This document shows, one piece after another, positions 11,201 through 19,154 of a DNA stretch of 64,000 nt (its first letter is position 1; every line of letters begins with the position of its first letter). Under the pieces are notes generated by a model, which worked only from the letters and a program-made list of their open reading frames with translations, did not search any database and had not been told where the DNA came from. This stretch comes from Prosthecobacter algae (GTDB lineage Bacteria > Verrucomicrobiota > Verrucomicrobiia > Verrucomicrobiales > Verrucomicrobiaceae), in NCBI RefSeq assembly GCF_039542385.1, contig NZ_BAABIA010000004.1:540385-604384 (forward strand). Reading direction: 5' to 3'. The position numbers were made by a program, and so were the translations under genes.

Positions 11201-11702
11201 GGACCGCGCTCTCGGGGCGGCAATGGTGGGTATGATCCGCCATGCGGTGGAGAGCATGACACCGGCTCTCGGGGCGCAGCGCATCCTCTCCCCGGAGCTC
11301 AATGCCCGGCTGGAACAATTCTGCCAGCTCATGGCGGAGCGTGCGCGTGATCACCGACCTGACGACCTGCCATCCATGCCCGCCTCCCAGGTGTATCATT
11401 ATGTCCTGAACCGCTGCCGGGTGATGGTGGATGACTGGAAGGCTATCGCAACGGAATGGCGTAACCAGCACAACTCTAGCATTCAATACCAGCGTGAGGA
11501 TCGCCAAAGCGGTGCGGCGGCTCTGCTTCATGACTTTCTGGATACGGCGGTGGAGAACCTGCCAGAGCAGTTCCGCAAGTTCCGGGCTAACCGCTCTATG
11601 CGTGATGTGGAGACGAGCACGGAGCTTTCCGTGAAGGAACTCAATGAGCCGATCACGGGAGGCATCCACGCCGCTCCCGTTCCCGCCCAACCAAACGCTT
11701 AA
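8220..11702 (+). CDS. drmA: DrmA, DISARM core helicase
   Basis: A 1160-residue superfamily 2 helicase. Walker A is PTGGGKTEAY (about residue 441), the DEXH box is QDELH (about 680), motif III is STATVRR, and motifs V/VI appear as SVGLDVTR with QATSRVGRE (about 910-940). A four-Cys cluster (CPWC then CHNYEC, about residues 567-600) suggests a zinc site inserted between the P-loop and the DEXH box. This arrangement and size fit DrmA, which with DrmB forms the core DISARM DNA-binding complex. It starts 64 bases after the ATPase gene and ends 5 bases before drmB. Confidence 0.93.
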   Translation: MTPSQTRTDLAENLELDLIGPRNSHACANELLSDSPTQWYLTGFLVPVKADMDTKLDDTVQDEIDEAPVSGGYDDNAPVDRSASGGNYLPASMGLTVIVPAGAKEISVAVEWGDYIEEKYLAKGEKGEPKELYGYRRLPRAVTMSIALPSLHSSEAEELEIPGSKIKTGDAGGMMLTCIARPAQSHGALPPGCRAVTVFLVNNRVADKDHSYRACAYQAVLRVTCAEGLVGRPDLRGLATTLHSDPDHDLADLHFRDVLDYGIGHGVSVVYDSRPAAMVNSVETSWVPRYEVERVVASDIPQVEFSMQALASFTDAGLLGAALRPLVVQYRQWLEARLAEAQSLTTEKRRNVALNLVNEARAAADRIEQGIALLETNAEAFRAFTLANHCMLEAAARRLKEVPREKIKWRPFQLAFILLNLPGLADPHNDQRRMVELLFFPTGGGKTEAYLGLAAFQLLHRRLTYPGIRSAGVSVLMRYTLRLLTLDQLGRAAALICALELERRKDPATLGTWPFEIGLWVGSGATPNRLGHQGYSGPGKDDTAYIKTKRFRENDLANPAPIPLESCPWCETRFGKTSFRMVPTEKAPTNLQITCHNYECQFSQGTGLPILTVDETIYRRLPAFLIATVDKFAALPWEGRAGALLGRVNYYDALGFYGPMDAPKGTKMEDVLPGPDLIIQDELHLISGPLGTIAGVYEVAIEKLCERFSIDGQKVRVPKIIASTATVRRANRQIQALFGRPTTRIFPSPGTSRHDSFFAKTVAINPEDGQTNGRLYLGVAAQGRSLKKVFLRVALAIMSRTQTLYSGSDPEAKACADPYMTLLGYFNSLRELGGSRRIVEDEVLMQLDRFANRQRLEPADPIFSNRSIDMSQIRELTSRVSTKDIAATKEKMGKPHSDGEGCDVVLATNMISVGLDVTRLGLMLVLGQPKGSSEYIQATSRVGREVTRPGLVITLLNPHKPRDRSHFEQFQLYHQSFYRSVEATSVTPFSPRALDRALGAAMVGMIRHAVESMTPALGAQRILSPELNARLEQFCQLMAERARDHRPDDLPSMPASQVYHYVLNRCRVMVDDWKAIATEWRNQHNSSIQYQREDRQSGAAALLHDFLDTAVENLPEQFRKFRANRSMRDVETSTELSVKELNEPITGGIHAAPVPAQPNA

Positions 11703-11707
11703 CCCGC

Positions 11708-13567
11708 ATGTCCATTCAGCAACTTCGCTCAAGCCAACTCATCACCACCTTCGGCACCGGGGCCATGGTGGACCTGCCAGATGCGGCGGTCATCATCAGC
11801 GGTCCTGACCATTGGACCTACCGGGAGGATCAAATTGCCGATCACTTGATCCGCGAACCTCGGCTGAGCAAACGCGTGGCAGAGTATCTCAACCAAGCCT
11901 TCGGCCACACGCTGTCTGACGTGGAACTGCGCCGGCCACCGCGCATGAGGGAATCCTTCCAATACACCGGGGCGACGCCACTGGTGACAGGTTGGAAATT
12001 CCCAGAGTGGTATGTGGTGCAGAAAATCGAAGATCGCCAGGGAGCTAAGGGCAGACGATTGGTAGGCAAGCATCTGCTGGAGAGGAACGGCGACTACCGC
12101 GACCAACAGGGGAAGAGTCACAAGGTGGTGCCCATACGATTCGTGCGGGCGTGTGAAAGCGGACATGTGGATGACATCGACTGGCTAGCCTTCGTACATC
12201 ACAAAACCTCACGGAACTGTCCGAAGGCCATGCAGGGATTGTATCTCGTGGAGCGGGGCAACTCCGGCGCGCTGTCGGACATTGTGATCAGTTGTGAATG
12301 CGGAGAGAGCCGGACCCTGGCCGCCGCGCAGAAGGACCAGCATTCCCTGGGAAGCTGTACCGGCAGGCGACCCTGGCTCGGGCCGCTCAGCCGGGAACAA
12401 TGCGGACGGGTATCCAGGCTCCTCGTGCGCAGTGCCAGCAACGCCTACTTCCCTCAGCTCTACTCGGTGATCTCGATCCCCGAGCGGTCATCAGCCTTGG
12501 CGACAGTGTTGCGGAAGTTTGAGGCCGACCTCCAAATCGTCACGAGCGTGGAAATCCTGGCGATGGCAAGGCTGATGAACGGCGCGCTCAACGCGAGCTT
12601 GGGAGGCAGATCCAATCAGGAGGTCTTCGAAGCGCTCGAACTGCTGCGGTCCAATGCTTCCCAGCAGGATATGAGCGCAAAGACCCTAGAGTTCGCCGCC
12701 ATCACCGGACCGGTGGAGCCGATGGAAAACGACCAGCATGACGGTGACTTCCTTATCCGCCACCTGCCGCCTGAGTTGTGGCAGGATGATGCCTTGCTCG
12801 CAGAATGCCTTCAGCAGGTGGTGCTGGTGGACAGGTTGCGCGAAGTCGTCGCGCAGGTTGGCTTCACCCGCTTCGAGTCCGCAGGCAAACGCCTGGATGG
12901 AGAACTCGACATGGATCTCAACATCACTCCGGCCCCGCTGGCGAAGGATAAGATCAATATCATCCCGGCCTTCGAGAACCGAGGTGAAGGCTTTTTCCTC
13001 CACTTTTCTCCGGAACGAATCAACGCCTGGATGGCGCGGAAGCCTGTCCAAGAACGAGCAGAAATTCTGCGGGCCGGATACGCTTTGCACGCGGAGGCCA
13101 AACAACGCGATCCAAATCAGTTTCATGGAGTGGCCTATTACTTCCTTCACACCTTCTCCCACCTGATTCTTCAGCGTATTTCCCTGGAATGCGGATACCC
13201 GGCGAGTTCCATCAAAGAGCGCATTTACTGCAACCAGGCGCTTGGGCACTATGGCATCCTGCTTTACACCGGCACTTCGGATGCCGAAGGCACACTGGGG
13301 GGCCTAGTAGAAGCCGCGAAATGCATTCGTGGCATCTTCCGTTCCACGCTCGAAAGCGCAGCCATATGCTCTGCTGACCCGGTCTGCTCCAACGCCAAGC
13401 CCCAACCGAACAATCCCAACCATCTGCTCCTGGGCAGCGCCTGCCATTGCTGCACCCACCTGCCGGAAACTTGTTGTGAGCAGATGAATCAATACCTCGA
13501 CCGTGCGCTCGTCATCCCCACTCTGGAAGACCTCGGCTGTGAGTTCTTTTCTTCCCAAGCATTATGA
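11708..13567 (+). CDS. drmB: DrmB, DUF1998-domain DISARM core protein
   Basis: A 619-residue protein that begins with the conserved QLRSSQLITTFGTGAMVDLP segment and ends in a DUF1998 domain. The latter shows GHYGILLYTG followed by a Cys-rich cluster (CSADPVC, then CHCCTHLPETCC, about residues 555-595) that probably binds zinc. DrmB is an obligate partner of DrmA in DISARM. It follows drmA after 5 bases, and its stop overlaps the drmC start in an ATGA arrangement, so the three core genes are translationally coupled. Confidence 0.93.
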   Translation: MSIQQLRSSQLITTFGTGAMVDLPDAAVIISGPDHWTYREDQIADHLIREPRLSKRVAEYLNQAFGHTLSDVELRRPPRMRESFQYTGATPLVTGWKFPEWYVVQKIEDRQGAKGRRLVGKHLLERNGDYRDQQGKSHKVVPIRFVRACESGHVDDIDWLAFVHHKTSRNCPKAMQGLYLVERGNSGALSDIVISCECGESRTLAAAQKDQHSLGSCTGRRPWLGPLSREQCGRVSRLLVRSASNAYFPQLYSVISIPERSSALATVLRKFEADLQIVTSVEILAMARLMNGALNASLGGRSNQEVFEALELLRSNASQQDMSAKTLEFAAITGPVEPMENDQHDGDFLIRHLPPELWQDDALLAECLQQVVLVDRLREVVAQVGFTRFESAGKRLDGELDMDLNITPAPLAKDKINIIPAFENRGEGFFLHFSPERINAWMARKPVQERAEILRAGYALHAEAKQRDPNQFHGVAYYFLHTFSHLILQRISLECGYPASSIKERIYCNQALGHYGILLYTGTSDAEGTLGGLVEAAKCIRGIFRSTLESAAICSADPVCSNAKPQPNNPNHLLLGSACHCCTHLPETCCEQMNQYLDRALVIPTLEDLGCEFFSSQAL

Positions 13568-14343
13568 ACCCATTCGTTGAACTGAGCCTCAGTCAGTTGG
13601 AGTCCCTCCGTTCAGCCTTTCAGAATGGAGCGCTCAAATATGGTGCCAATGCCGAAGGCCTCCGTCAGCAAACGCTCTCTGCCAAACAAGCGCAGCACTT
13701 GGACAAGTATCTGAAGGAGCGAGAGCTATCACCTGCTGCCTCCATCGCGATCATTGAAGCGATCCTGCAAACTCGTGAAGGCGCGAGTAATCTGGCTCTC
13801 GCACAAACCCTAGTGGTGACCGGCCCCGAGATCGAAAACACAGAGATCCTCAAGACGGGCTCAAGATTCATCGAAGTGGTGCAACATGCCCGCCGTGAGC
13901 TGATGCTGGCCACTTTCGCGCTCTACCAGGGGGACCAGATCCTTGCACCCATCTACCAAGCGATGGTTCAGAACCCCAAACTCAACGTGACTCTGATCCT
14001 CAACGTGCCCCGGAAATACGGAGACACCACGCTCACAGAGCAAGTGATCGAAGCCTACCGCCGAGATTTCCTGACTAAGCATTGGCCATGGGAGATTCGC
14101 CCAAAAGTTTATCACTTCCCAGCATCCCTACACCTCAAAGCCAGTGACAGGGCTTCCATGCATTGCAAGTTCGTCCTCGCTGACGAAGAGCGCTGCTTCG
14201 TCACCTCAGCCAATTTCACCGAAGCCGCCCAGAAGAAGAACATTGAAGTGGGAATTGAACTTTCCGGTTCCTATGAGCCCAAGGCTCTGAGCACTTACTT
14301 CAAAGCTTTGATTCAAGGTGAAATTCTTGCTCGTTTGATTTGA
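13564..14343 (+). CDS. drmC: DrmC, phospholipase D-family protein of DISARM
   Basis: A 259-residue protein with one PLD (HKD) motif, MHCKFVLAD (about residues 199-207), followed by SANFTEAAQ, typical of PLD-type nucleases. The N-terminal half is helical and lacks a second HKD copy, so a dimer would be needed to complete the active site. It overlaps drmB by 4 bases and closes the DISARM operon; the next genes run toward it on the opposite strand. In published DISARM systems drmC is the least essential gene. Confidence 0.92.
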   Translation: MNPFVELSLSQLESLRSAFQNGALKYGANAEGLRQQTLSAKQAQHLDKYLKERELSPAASIAIIEAILQTREGASNLALAQTLVVTGPEIENTEILKTGSRFIEVVQHARRELMLATFALYQGDQILAPIYQAMVQNPKLNVTLILNVPRKYGDTTLTEQVIEAYRRDFLTKHWPWEIRPKVYHFPASLHLKASDRASMHCKFVLADEERCFVTSANFTEAAQKKNIEVGIELSGSYEPKALSTYFKALIQGEILARLI

Positions 14344-14473
14344 TCGACTTCGACATGAGCGCAAGCTTTGCTCTTGGAGCCGACGGCATGAAAGTAATGC
14401 CCAAGCTCTGCGACGCAGTCCTCCACCACTTCACGAGCACGGACATTGTCATCAATGACAAGGGCGAGCAGTT
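14344..14473. other. Convergent intergenic gap between drmC and the response regulator gene
   Basis: About 130 bases separate the ends of the DISARM operon and the minus-strand operon. A + strand reading frame of about 45 codons runs through the gap before continuing antisense into the response regulator. It may be a remnant gene fragment but has no recognisable domain. No clear terminator hairpin was seen. Confidence 0.4.
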
Positions 14474-15544
14474 TCATTTCATAGCATTTTGTGGTGAGCC
14501 AACCGCAAGTGGATCGAGCTTCAGTTCAAACCTCATTGCGGCTCCTGCCCCGGTTCTGCCCACCAACCCCTTTTGTTCGAGAGGTCCCATCTCCTTGTCC
14601 AGGGCATCCAGTCTGATATTGAGCCGTTGCCCAAGCATTTTTCTGGTCAGCAATCTGTCCCGTCGCAGTTCACGGAGTGCGGCAATCTGTTTCTGCGTGA
14701 ACTTTTTCTTTTCTGCCTCCTCGGCATCAGGGCCTCCATCGCGGACGCGGATTTTCGGTCCGAACGCGTAGCCCTTGTCGCGGTTGGTGATGATGTCGCT
14801 TCCTCCGCATTCCAGGTGTTGCTTTTCTTTCAGAATCCTTTGAGCCGCCTCGCGAATCTGCCGCACCGCGTCAGCGGCCGCCTTCTGCCCGTTGTCATGA
14901 ATTCCGAGAGCATGCTTTCCAATGTAGTTTCCGTCGTAGGCTTTCCGGTCAGCGGTCAGCGTCTTGTGCTTGAGCAAATCAAGAACCTTGCGCGTCTGCG
15001 TCGAGTTAGCCGGCCCCGACAACTTGTGACCGGATAACTCGACGCGGTCAGGATAGAAATCGAGGAACACCTCTCGCAAGGGTTGGCAAGGCCTGTCGCT
15101 TTTTGTGACCGGATCACTCTTCTCGGCACAGGCATCCCTGGCCGGGTGCTTCTCCAATGCAGTCCGTATCTTCTTTTCCAGCGGATGCTTTTCCCCAAAG
15201 GGCTTGCCAACAAAATCCTCGGCTCCCTCCTTCAGTAACTCCACGGCAAGGTGGTAGGAGTCGATGTCATTTGCGGTCATGACAACAACAGGCGTCAGAG
15301 AATGGCCAAGCTCACCTTTGATTTTGTGGAGGAGATTGCGCCCGTATTCGCGATCAGGCCGCCCTTTGTAGGCTACCGGGATAGCCAGATCCAGCAGGAT
15401 GTAATCATAGGCTGTCTTGAGCAGGTGCTCCTCCGCCTCCGTTTGGCAGCATGCCACATCGTGGGAGTGGCCCATCGAGATCATCTTTTCTCGAACGACA
15501 TCGAGAACTCCATCATCATCTTCGATTACGAGTGCGTGCGGCAT
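14474..15544 (-). CDS. Response regulator: receiver domain plus two putative winged-helix domains
   Basis: A 356-residue protein. The receiver domain (residues 1-125) has the acidic pocket E8-D9-D10, phospho-acceptor D52 (YILLDLAIP), T90 (VVMTAND) and K114 (GKPFG), so it should be phosphorylatable. Residues of about 150-265 end in IITNRDKGYAF, which resembles the recognition helix and wing of an OmpR-type domain. The last 90 residues (LTRKMLGQRLNIRLDALD, then LEQKGLV) resemble a MarR-like winged helix. It is the last gene of a three-gene operon, 8 bases after the histidine kinase. It probably binds DNA, and repeats upstream of the operon are candidate targets. The domain calls after the receiver are from pattern, not search. 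Confidence 0.8.
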   Translation of the reverse strand: MPHALVIEDDDGVLDVVREKMISMGHSHDVACCQTEAEEHLLKTAYDYILLDLAIPVAYKGRPDREYGRNLLHKIKGELGHSLTPVVVMTANDIDSYHLAVELLKEGAEDFVGKPFGEKHPLEKKIRTALEKHPARDACAEKSDPVTKSDRPCQPLREVFLDFYPDRVELSGHKLSGPANSTQTRKVLDLLKHKTLTADRKAYDGNYIGKHALGIHDNGQKAAADAVRQIREAAQRILKEKQHLECGGSDIITNRDKGYAFGPKIRVRDGGPDAEEAEKKKFTQKQIAALRELRRDRLLTRKMLGQRLNIRLDALDKEMGPLEQKGLVGRTGAGAAMRFELKLDPLAVGSPQNAMK

Positions 15545-15552
15545 GATGCGAG

Positions 15553-16683
15553 TCAGGTGAACGGCTGAATTGGTAATTGAATATCAACGGTGAGCCCGAC
15601 TCCTTCTGCCGATGACAGCATGAGCGTGCCCCCGTGGTCCTCCACATAGCGCCTGGCAATGGGCAATCCGTAGCCGTTGCCCTTGGATTTCGAGCTATGG
15701 CCGGGGATGAAATCCAACAACTTCTCCAGATCGCGCGCACTGACGCCGCCTCCCGTGTCTGCGATGGTCATGCGAAGGGTGTCCGCATCAATGGTTGCAG
15801 ATACCTTCACTGAGCCCGGTCGGAACTTAAATCGTTGCTCATGGCATTCGATGCCGTTCTGTATCGTGTTGGTGAGCACCATCATCAGGTGTGGACGTGA
15901 CACCCGTGCCCTCAGTCCCGGAGCAATGTCGAGGAGCACTTCAACCACAGTGGCGTCCTTGTGGTCTGAAGAAACGTTATCGCGCGCCTTTTCCGCAGCC
16001 TCGGCGGCCAGTGAGGCGATGTCCTCTTCACGCAGTTCGATCCGGATTGTGCGCGAAAACGCATTAATGGCCGTGAGCAATCCCTGGAGATCATCGAGCC
16101 CCCGGCGAATTTTCGTAAGACGTGCTGCATCCGCTTTAGGAAGGGCTTCCGTGTCTGTCAGGCATTCAAGGTTTGAAAGCACTGGGGTGAGGATGGTCTT
16201 GATGTCGTGTGCCACGGACAGCAGCACCTCGTTTGTCTGTCGGTCGGCAAATGCTGAGGCCGCTTTGGCAGCCATGGCACCGTGGCTGCGGCTGATCTCA
16301 GCCACCAAAGACTGGAGCCCCTTGTGCCGGTTGCGCGCGGGTTTCTTGTCGCGCGGAATGCGCCGCGCCATCGCTAGCCGGGCGGCCTCGGACACATAGG
16401 CATTGGTGTCCTGTGCCAGCAAGCTGACGAGCGACTCAAAGATTTCCTCTGGAAACGAAAACAGGCGGCGTGCGATCACAAGCCTGACATCCCACTTGGC
16501 ATCCTGCGCCAGTCTCAGAATCAGATCCAGCACTGGCGCAGTGACGGGCATGTTGCATACATAATCTGAAACTGTCTGCGCCCATTCCTGGCGCTGCTGC
16601 CACGGCACGTCTCCGGCATCAGACTGGAGCCTGCCTAGCCATGAATCGAGATCGTCCGCTGAAGCTTCCATGTCAGAGTTCAA
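15553..16683 (-). CDS. Soluble histidine kinase with N-terminal HEAT-like repeats
   Basis: A 376-residue kinase with no membrane segment or signal peptide. Residues of about 35-110 form helical repeats of HEAT type (WDVRLVIARRL, then AYVSEAARLAMARRI). The dimerisation box holds the phospho-acceptor H159 in SVAHDIKTILTP. The ATPase domain has an N box (NTIQNGIE, 272-279), a G1 box (DTGGG, 309-313) and a G2 box (GNGYGLP, 335-341). The input is therefore cytoplasmic and probably another protein. Its start overlaps the stop of the ATPase gene by 4 bases (ATGA), and the response regulator follows directly. Soluble repeat-bearing kinases also occur in the Detocs anti-phage system; here that is only an analogy. 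Confidence 0.85.
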   Translation of the reverse strand: MNSDMEASADDLDSWLGRLQSDAGDVPWQQRQEWAQTVSDYVCNMPVTAPVLDLILRLAQDAKWDVRLVIARRLFSFPEEIFESLVSLLAQDTNAYVSEAARLAMARRIPRDKKPARNRHKGLQSLVAEISRSHGAMAAKAASAFADRQTNEVLLSVAHDIKTILTPVLSNLECLTDTEALPKADAARLTKIRRGLDDLQGLLTAINAFSRTIRIELREEDIASLAAEAAEKARDNVSSDHKDATVVEVLLDIAPGLRARVSRPHLMMVLTNTIQNGIECHEQRFKFRPGSVKVSATIDADTLRMTIADTGGGVSARDLEKLLDFIPGHSSKSKGNGYGLPIARRYVEDHGGTLMLSSAEGVGLTVDIQLPIQPFT

Positions 16684-18578
16684 TAATTGTAGCGCTCTTT
16701 CCTGGCCATGAACGCTTCCTCGCCACCCTCAAGGATTGTCACGATGTCGCGTTTGCACTTGTCCACATCACCCGAGCGCGACACACCGCCCTGGGTGCGA
16801 TTGGAATCCATGACGAACACCATGGACGCCTCGCCGAGGACGGGAATGTTTGGGTTGTGGGTGATAAAAATCATCTGGCGGCCTGCTTTCACTTTACGGA
16901 TAGATTGCACCACCGTCTCGAAAACGTAGCTGTTGTCGAGGTTGTCCTCTGGTTGGTCAATTAGCAGCGGGTTGACGCTATCGAACAGAAGTATCGGCAG
17001 GATGGCTGTGCATTTCTGTCCGGTGGACAATGCCGAGGAGTCCCGAAATTCCCCACGGTCCGACAGCTCGATGGAAGGGGCGTCATGCATCTCGACCAGC
17101 TCCAGAGCGAAAAGATTCTGCGGCTGGGACAGGATCGAAATCACGGCCTCAGCCTGGTTGGAGTTCAGGCCGCAAGCCTCGGCGATGGCCTGGCCATCGC
17201 CTTTGCGCACCATCTGCACCAGCTCCTGCGGCGGGAGTGCTTCGGCAACCTTGCGGGCCACGATGCCTCCCTTGATCGTAGGAACGCGGAACACAGTCTC
17301 CAAGTGAGCCCGGTAGGCGTCGCGATCCCCACATTGTCGCACGGTGACGCGAATGGACGGTGCCAGATCATCGGTCAGCGTGGTAGCTATTTCGTGGCGA
17401 ATTTGAAATCGTTTGTCAAAGAGACTGGAAAGATGACCAAGGTGTGAGCGGCGCTCATCATCAAGCTGCGCCACCTGCCGGGTCACGTCCGCGAGTTCGC
17501 GTTGTTTGAAGATTAGTTCGTTGCGCCGCTTCTCCTCCATGGTGCGCGCCGTTGAACAGGTTTGCGCCTCCTTGTGCTTGTCGAGCAGTTGCCGGAAGGC
17601 AGTTTCCTGCCGGATATGATCCTGTTCCAGCCCCTCCTTTTCAGCGACCAGTGTCTTGCCGCCAACTCTCAGCGCGATCACGGCCTCGTCGAGCAGGCGG
17701 TCAAATTCCCGGATCGCTCCGTGCATCGCCTCCGCAATACGCTGCATTCTAGCCCCGTTCGGCCCTCCCGTGATTTCAGCATTGATCAGAGAGTCAATCT
17801 CAGTGCCCAGCCGGTTTTTTGCACTGGTCACGGACTTGACGGCTTCCGCGCACATCCTGCGCACCTCGTCGATCGCCATAACCTCGCGTTCGCGAAGGGC
17901 TCTGTGCGCATGTCCAGCATTGATGGCCTCAGCATTGGGTCCGGCAGTCTGCTGCATGCCCTTGAGCTTAGCTTCCACCGAAGGCAGCTCTTTCGTTTCG
18001 GTCACCAGCGCCGCTTGCCTAGCCAGCAGTGGCAGCAGCTCTCGCGCGTTGGATTCAAGCTGCCCCTGGGTGGCCGAAATCTCCCCATCAATTCCGACCA
18101 GTTCGCCATCGCTAAACTTGTCGATAAGGTCGAGTTGGTAGTGCGGGTTCTCGGCAATGCTCTCCATCTGATTCTGACTGAGAATGTCCGCCTGGAAGAG
18201 ACGCCCGCCGCGCACTTTCACACCTGGCAATGGTTCACCCCCAGCATCCAACACGATGGGCGGTTCGCCCGGTGACCGGATGATTTTGTAAATCTGCCCG
18301 TCTTTGGTTTCAACCATCAGTTCAACACGGCCGCCGTCGAGGTTCGATGTGACGACGGATTCAATGCGCTTGCGAAGTGGGTCGCCCTCGCGTCCTGGCA
18401 TGGCGTCGAGGGCGAAGCGGATGATTTCAAGGATCGTGGTTTTACCGGCACCTCGGGGGCCGATGATGCAATTGAGGCCGTCGGCGAAGCTGATGTCCAG
18501 CCCGTCAAGGAATCCTCCGACAATGCGGAGACGCTGAATACGGTGGTGAGGCAATGTGCGTGGTTTCTGGCGTTTCAT
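16680..18578 (-). CDS. ABC/SMC-type (RecF/RecN-like) coiled-coil ATPase, first gene of the kinase operon
   Basis: A 632-residue protein with Walker A GPRGAGKTT (residues 40-48), a helical central section (about 150-420), an ABC-like signature STGQKCTAILPILLFD and Walker B PLLIDQPEDNLDN, then a His switch in FITHNP near the C-terminus. This is a complete ABC/SMC ATPase head. The gene is translationally coupled to the histidine kinase, and all three genes run from one upstream region rich in CCCATAYGG repeats. Such ATPases often sense DNA ends or act with nucleases, but no nuclease domain is visible here. It could be the sensor or the effector of the phospho-relay. Confidence 0.8.
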   Translation of the reverse strand: MKRQKPRTLPHHRIQRLRIVGGFLDGLDISFADGLNCIIGPRGAGKTTILEIIRFALDAMPGREGDPLRKRIESVVTSNLDGGRVELMVETKDGQIYKIIRSPGEPPIVLDAGGEPLPGVKVRGGRLFQADILSQNQMESIAENPHYQLDLIDKFSDGELVGIDGEISATQGQLESNARELLPLLARQAALVTETKELPSVEAKLKGMQQTAGPNAEAINAGHAHRALREREVMAIDEVRRMCAEAVKSVTSAKNRLGTEIDSLINAEITGGPNGARMQRIAEAMHGAIREFDRLLDEAVIALRVGGKTLVAEKEGLEQDHIRQETAFRQLLDKHKEAQTCSTARTMEEKRRNELIFKQRELADVTRQVAQLDDERRSHLGHLSSLFDKRFQIRHEIATTLTDDLAPSIRVTVRQCGDRDAYRAHLETVFRVPTIKGGIVARKVAEALPPQELVQMVRKGDGQAIAEACGLNSNQAEAVISILSQPQNLFALELVEMHDAPSIELSDRGEFRDSSALSTGQKCTAILPILLFDSVNPLLIDQPEDNLDNSYVFETVVQSIRKVKAGRQMIFITHNPNIPVLGEASMVFVMDSNRTQGGVSRSGDVDKCKRDIVTILEGGEEAFMARKERYNY

Positions 18579-18630
18579 AGTAGTTCCATTCTATTCAGCT
18601 TACCCGCTCCTTGCCTCCGAATAGCGGCGT

Positions 18631-18739
18631 TTTCCCATACGGGTTGAATTTTTCCCATATGGTTTCCCATGCGGTTCCCATATGGGCCACCAGCGGGTCG
18701 GACGGGTGATAAAAGGATAAGCCATGGGTTCCCATACGG
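18631..18739. repeat. Five copies of TTCCCATAYGG upstream of the kinase/ATPase operon
   Basis: Copies begin at about 18631 (TTTCCCATACGGG), 18651 (TTTCCCATATGG), 18663 (TTTCCCATGCGG), 18675 (TTCCCATATGGG, containing the palindrome CCCATATGGG at 18677-18686) and 18729 (TTCCCATACGG). Three lie 12 bases apart, about one helical turn. They fill the space between the minus-strand ATPase start (18578) and the plus-strand HTH gene (18854). They are candidate operators for the response regulator or the HTH protein; iterons are an alternative. Confidence 0.7.
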
Positions 18740-18853
18740 ACATGCCCTTTCCATCAATTACCCGGCATACAGACTTAATTGACAGGTCATCGTCCTGTGT
18801 CGCCAACCCACAAATTGTGAGCGCGGCACCCGAATCAAAATCACACGACAGCC

Positions 18854-19102
18854 ATGAGTCCAATCAAACCCAATTCGCAAAGTAACCGCCACGGTGATCT
18901 TCTCACCGCGGGTCGGCTCTCCCAATACCTCGGCTGCACCCAGCGGCACATCTACAACCTGCGCAAGCGTGGCCTGCCAGCCATCGTGATTGGCGACATG
19001 GTGAGATTCGATCTCGCAGCCGTGAGGCGCTGGCTCGGCGCTCAACAAAAAAGCAGTGCACAGCCCAAACGGTCCACCGGCGCGGCCACTTCAAAACCAT
19101 GA
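18854..19102 (+). CDS. Excisionase-like helix-turn-helix protein
   Basis: An 82-residue protein with a MerR/excisionase-type HTH: LLTAGRLSQYLGCTQRHIYN, then RFDLAAVRRWL. This is the usual HTH_17 architecture of Xis and small plasmid or phage regulators. It heads the plus-strand replication module and diverges from the kinase operon across the CCCATAYGG repeats, so it could bind them. The C-terminal tail is Ser/Lys/Ala-rich and disordered. Confidence 0.75.
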   Translation: MSPIKPNSQSNRHGDLLTAGRLSQYLGCTQRHIYNLRKRGLPAIVIGDMVRFDLAAVRRWLGAQQKSSAQPKRSTGAATSKP

Positions 19103-19154
19103 ACAAGTCTCTTTCGATCCCAATACATCCACAAACGCACTTCAAATCAATACC

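Noticed and set aside
14340..14771. Plus-strand frame of 143 codons after drmC
   Set aside because: Most of it is antisense to the response regulator. Only the first 45 codons are free and they show no domain, so it is at best a fragment.
18631..18739. CRISPR-like array
   Set aside because: The repeats are only about 11 bases, the gaps irregular (0 to 43 bases), and no cas gene is in the window.
18575..18757. Short minus-strand frame with PYGN/MGNHMGK-like repeats
   Set aside because: The peptide repeats are a by-product of the CCCATAYGG DNA repeats; there is no ribosome site and no family.
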